Assembly: GCA_900770325.1 (NCBI GenBank)
Contig: CAAGKE010000224.1
Coordinates: 1-7,484 of the forward strand
Direction of reading: 5' to 3'
DNA length: 7,484 nt
DNA from: Lachnospiraceae bacterium
GTDB taxonomy: Bacteria; Bacillota; Clostridia; Lachnospirales; Lachnospiraceae
Of this stretch, positions 6,550-7,484 are shown in pieces. The translations under genes were made by a program, and so were the position numbers. The notes beneath the pieces were generated by a model. It ran no database searches. It was not told the origin of the DNA and saw only the letters and a program-made list of their open reading frames with translations. How positions within the stretch are numbered: the stretch's first letter is position 1; each line of letters starts with the position of its first letter.

Positions 6550-7484
6550 TCAGATATCCTCCCAATTAATTACCATACCAAGTGCTTCTTTATTGTTCTT
6601 GATTAGATTTTGATATGCTTTCTCAGCATCTTTTTTAGATACAACTTCATCGATCATTGGATCAAGTTTTATGGCGCCTGTTTCCACGAAACGAAGGAAG
6701 CAATTTGCGTCATCATGATAGGTCCAAAATCTTGGATATGATTTATATAAAGGAATAGAATCAACGGCGTGGGCCCCAATGATGGTAATGGATTTTTTCT
6801 GGACATCTCTCCAGAAATTGAAGTCAACCGTACCGCGAGGGCATCCCAATATACATACGCGTGCATATTCTGCCGCCATCTGGCAGGCAACAGCGGTAAC
6901 TGCCGGAACTCCGGTATTGTCAAGAACTACAGCCGGGCCTTTTCCGTAAGTTTTATCCAGCAAAATTTCTTTCCAGTTCTCTTTTCCATTATCGATAACA
7001 TCGGTAATGCCGCATTTTTTAGCGATTTCCAGTCTTTTTTCAATGCGATCCATACCAATTGCCGGCTGGGCACCCGCTAAATGGGCGTACTGTAATGCAA
7101 GAGTACCGACAATTCCCAGGCCTAGAGAAACTACACTTTCTCCCAGTTCGATGGCGCATTTGCGGACACCCTGAAGAGATGTCTGTCCAAGGCTGGTGAA
7201 GGAAGCATGGATAAAGCTTACATCATCCGGTATTACTACCGCATCGAGATCTCTGACATTTCCGATTTCCCGATGTCCCACATCAACCGCAAAGGATGCA
7301 ATGCGATCGCCGGGATGAAAGCCAACGACCTCCGAACCTGTTTTGATAACAGTGCCTGCACAGCAGTAGCCTGGAACATACGGATAAGAAGGGGTGGCGT
7401 TGGGAACTCCGTTGACCCATGCTCTTTCGGTTCCTGCACTAACAAGTGAGGCTCCCATTTTAAACTGTATCTCGTGCGGGCCGG
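6550..7484 (-). CDS. Zinc-site-lacking medium-chain dehydrogenase/reductase (5'-truncated)
   Basis: Predicted NAD(P)-dependent sugar or polyol dehydrogenase of the MDR (alcohol/threonine dehydrogenase-like) superfamily. The frame stays open to the window edge: codons before ATG 7458 read GPHEIQFK and continue the standard MDR entry into MGASLVSAGTE, so 7458 is an internal methionine and the N-terminus lies outside. Residues below are numbered from that methionine. Seen: a GroES-like part (about 1-90) with SAGTER (7-12) and YPYVPGY (25-31); the Rossmann motif GLGIVG (113-118); and D137 after the second strand, which suggests preference for NAD. The usual catalytic zinc residues are altered: the family's CGTD reads AGTE (8-11), and GHE reads GYC (30-32). 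The four-cysteine structural zinc lobe is absent. The gene ends in TGA at 6552-6550, 5 nt before the isomerase start, so the two form an operon. Confidence 0.9.
   Translation of the reverse strand, partial: GPHEIQFKMGASLVSAGTERAWVNGVPNATPSYPYVPGYCCAGTVIKTGSEVVGFHPGDRIASFAVDVGHREIGNVRDLDAVVIPDDVSFIHASFTSLGQTSLQGVRKCAIELGESVVSLGLGIVGTLALQYAHLAGAQPAIGMDRIEKRLEIAKKCGITDVIDNGKENWKEILLDKTYGKGPAVVLDNTGVPAVTAVACQMAAEYARVCILGCPRGTVDFNFWRDVQKKSITIIGAHAVDSIPLYKSYPRFWTYHDDANCFLRFVETGAIKLDPMIDEVVSKKDAEKAYQNLIKNNKEALGMVINWEDI
6557..6563 (-). promoter_or_regulatory. Ribosome binding site of the isomerase gene
   Basis: On the minus strand, GGGAGGA lies in the last codons of the dehydrogenase, 12 nt before the ATG at 6544. 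The spacing is on the long side, but no better start codon lies nearer. The overlap with the dehydrogenase end suggests translational coupling. Confidence 0.65.

Noticed and set aside
6545..6565. TTG at 6565 as the isomerase start
   Set aside because: It would overlap the dehydrogenase end and translate the Shine-Dalgarno sequence. The family normally begins at the first barrel strand, matching ATG 6544.
7207..7449. An 80-aa plus-strand open frame opposite the dehydrogenase N-terminal region
   Set aside because: It is antisense to conserved MDR sequence, has no ribosome site and no recognisable domain.
7456..7458. ATG at 7458 as the true start of the dehydrogenase
   Set aside because: The frame is open upstream to the edge and the preceding codons (GPHEIQFK) match the usual MDR N-terminal region, so the gene is cut by the window.
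1..7484. CRISPR array, tRNA, rRNA, insertion sequence or phage elements
   Set aside because: Reading both strands showed no regularly spaced repeats, no cloverleaf-like gene, no transposase or integrase frame and no paired terminal repeats.

Overview
The window looks like chromosomal DNA from a Gram-positive, probably gut-associated, Clostridia/Lachnospiraceae-type bacterium. The reasons are the tight gene packing, strong AGGAGG-type ribosome binding sites, moderate GC content, and the pairing of CUT1-type sugar ABC permeases with cytoplasmic glycoside hydrolases but no dedicated ATPase. The taxonomic call is inference from style and gene content. No rRNA or other marker gene is present.

Layout. 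Positions 1-5628 (+ strand) are the 3' part of a carbohydrate-utilisation operon. It holds a 5'-truncated MalF/UgpA-type permease, a MalG/UgpE-type permease, a GH127-family beta-L-arabinofuranosidase-like enzyme and a GH36 alpha-galactosidase. Gaps between genes are only 4, 20 and 34 nt. A stem-loop with a T-rich tail at about 5687-5722 probably ends this transcript. Positions 5756-7484 (- strand) are the 3' part of a second, convergent operon. It holds a 5'-truncated medium-chain dehydrogenase/reductase followed, 5 nt downstream, by a xylose-isomerase-like TIM-barrel isomerase/epimerase.

How the genes may work together. The two permeases form a membrane channel that would import a short oligosaccharide. 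Neither hydrolase has a visible signal peptide, so both would act on the imported sugar in the cytoplasm, releasing L-arabinose (GH127) and D-galactose (GH36). A beta-arabinofuranosidase beside an alpha-galactosidase suggests a plant substrate carrying both linkages. Extensin-type hydroxyproline-rich glycoprotein glycans are one candidate; this is inference. The minus-strand pair looks like an oxidise-then-isomerise module for a sugar or polyol. Its dehydrogenase lacks the usual zinc ligands, and its substrate cannot be read from sequence.

Both window edges cut genes: the first permease is open at position 1 and the dehydrogenase is open at position 7484. I saw no tRNA, rRNA, CRISPR, insertion sequence or phage feature. 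The only intergenic stretch over 100 nt is 5629-5755.
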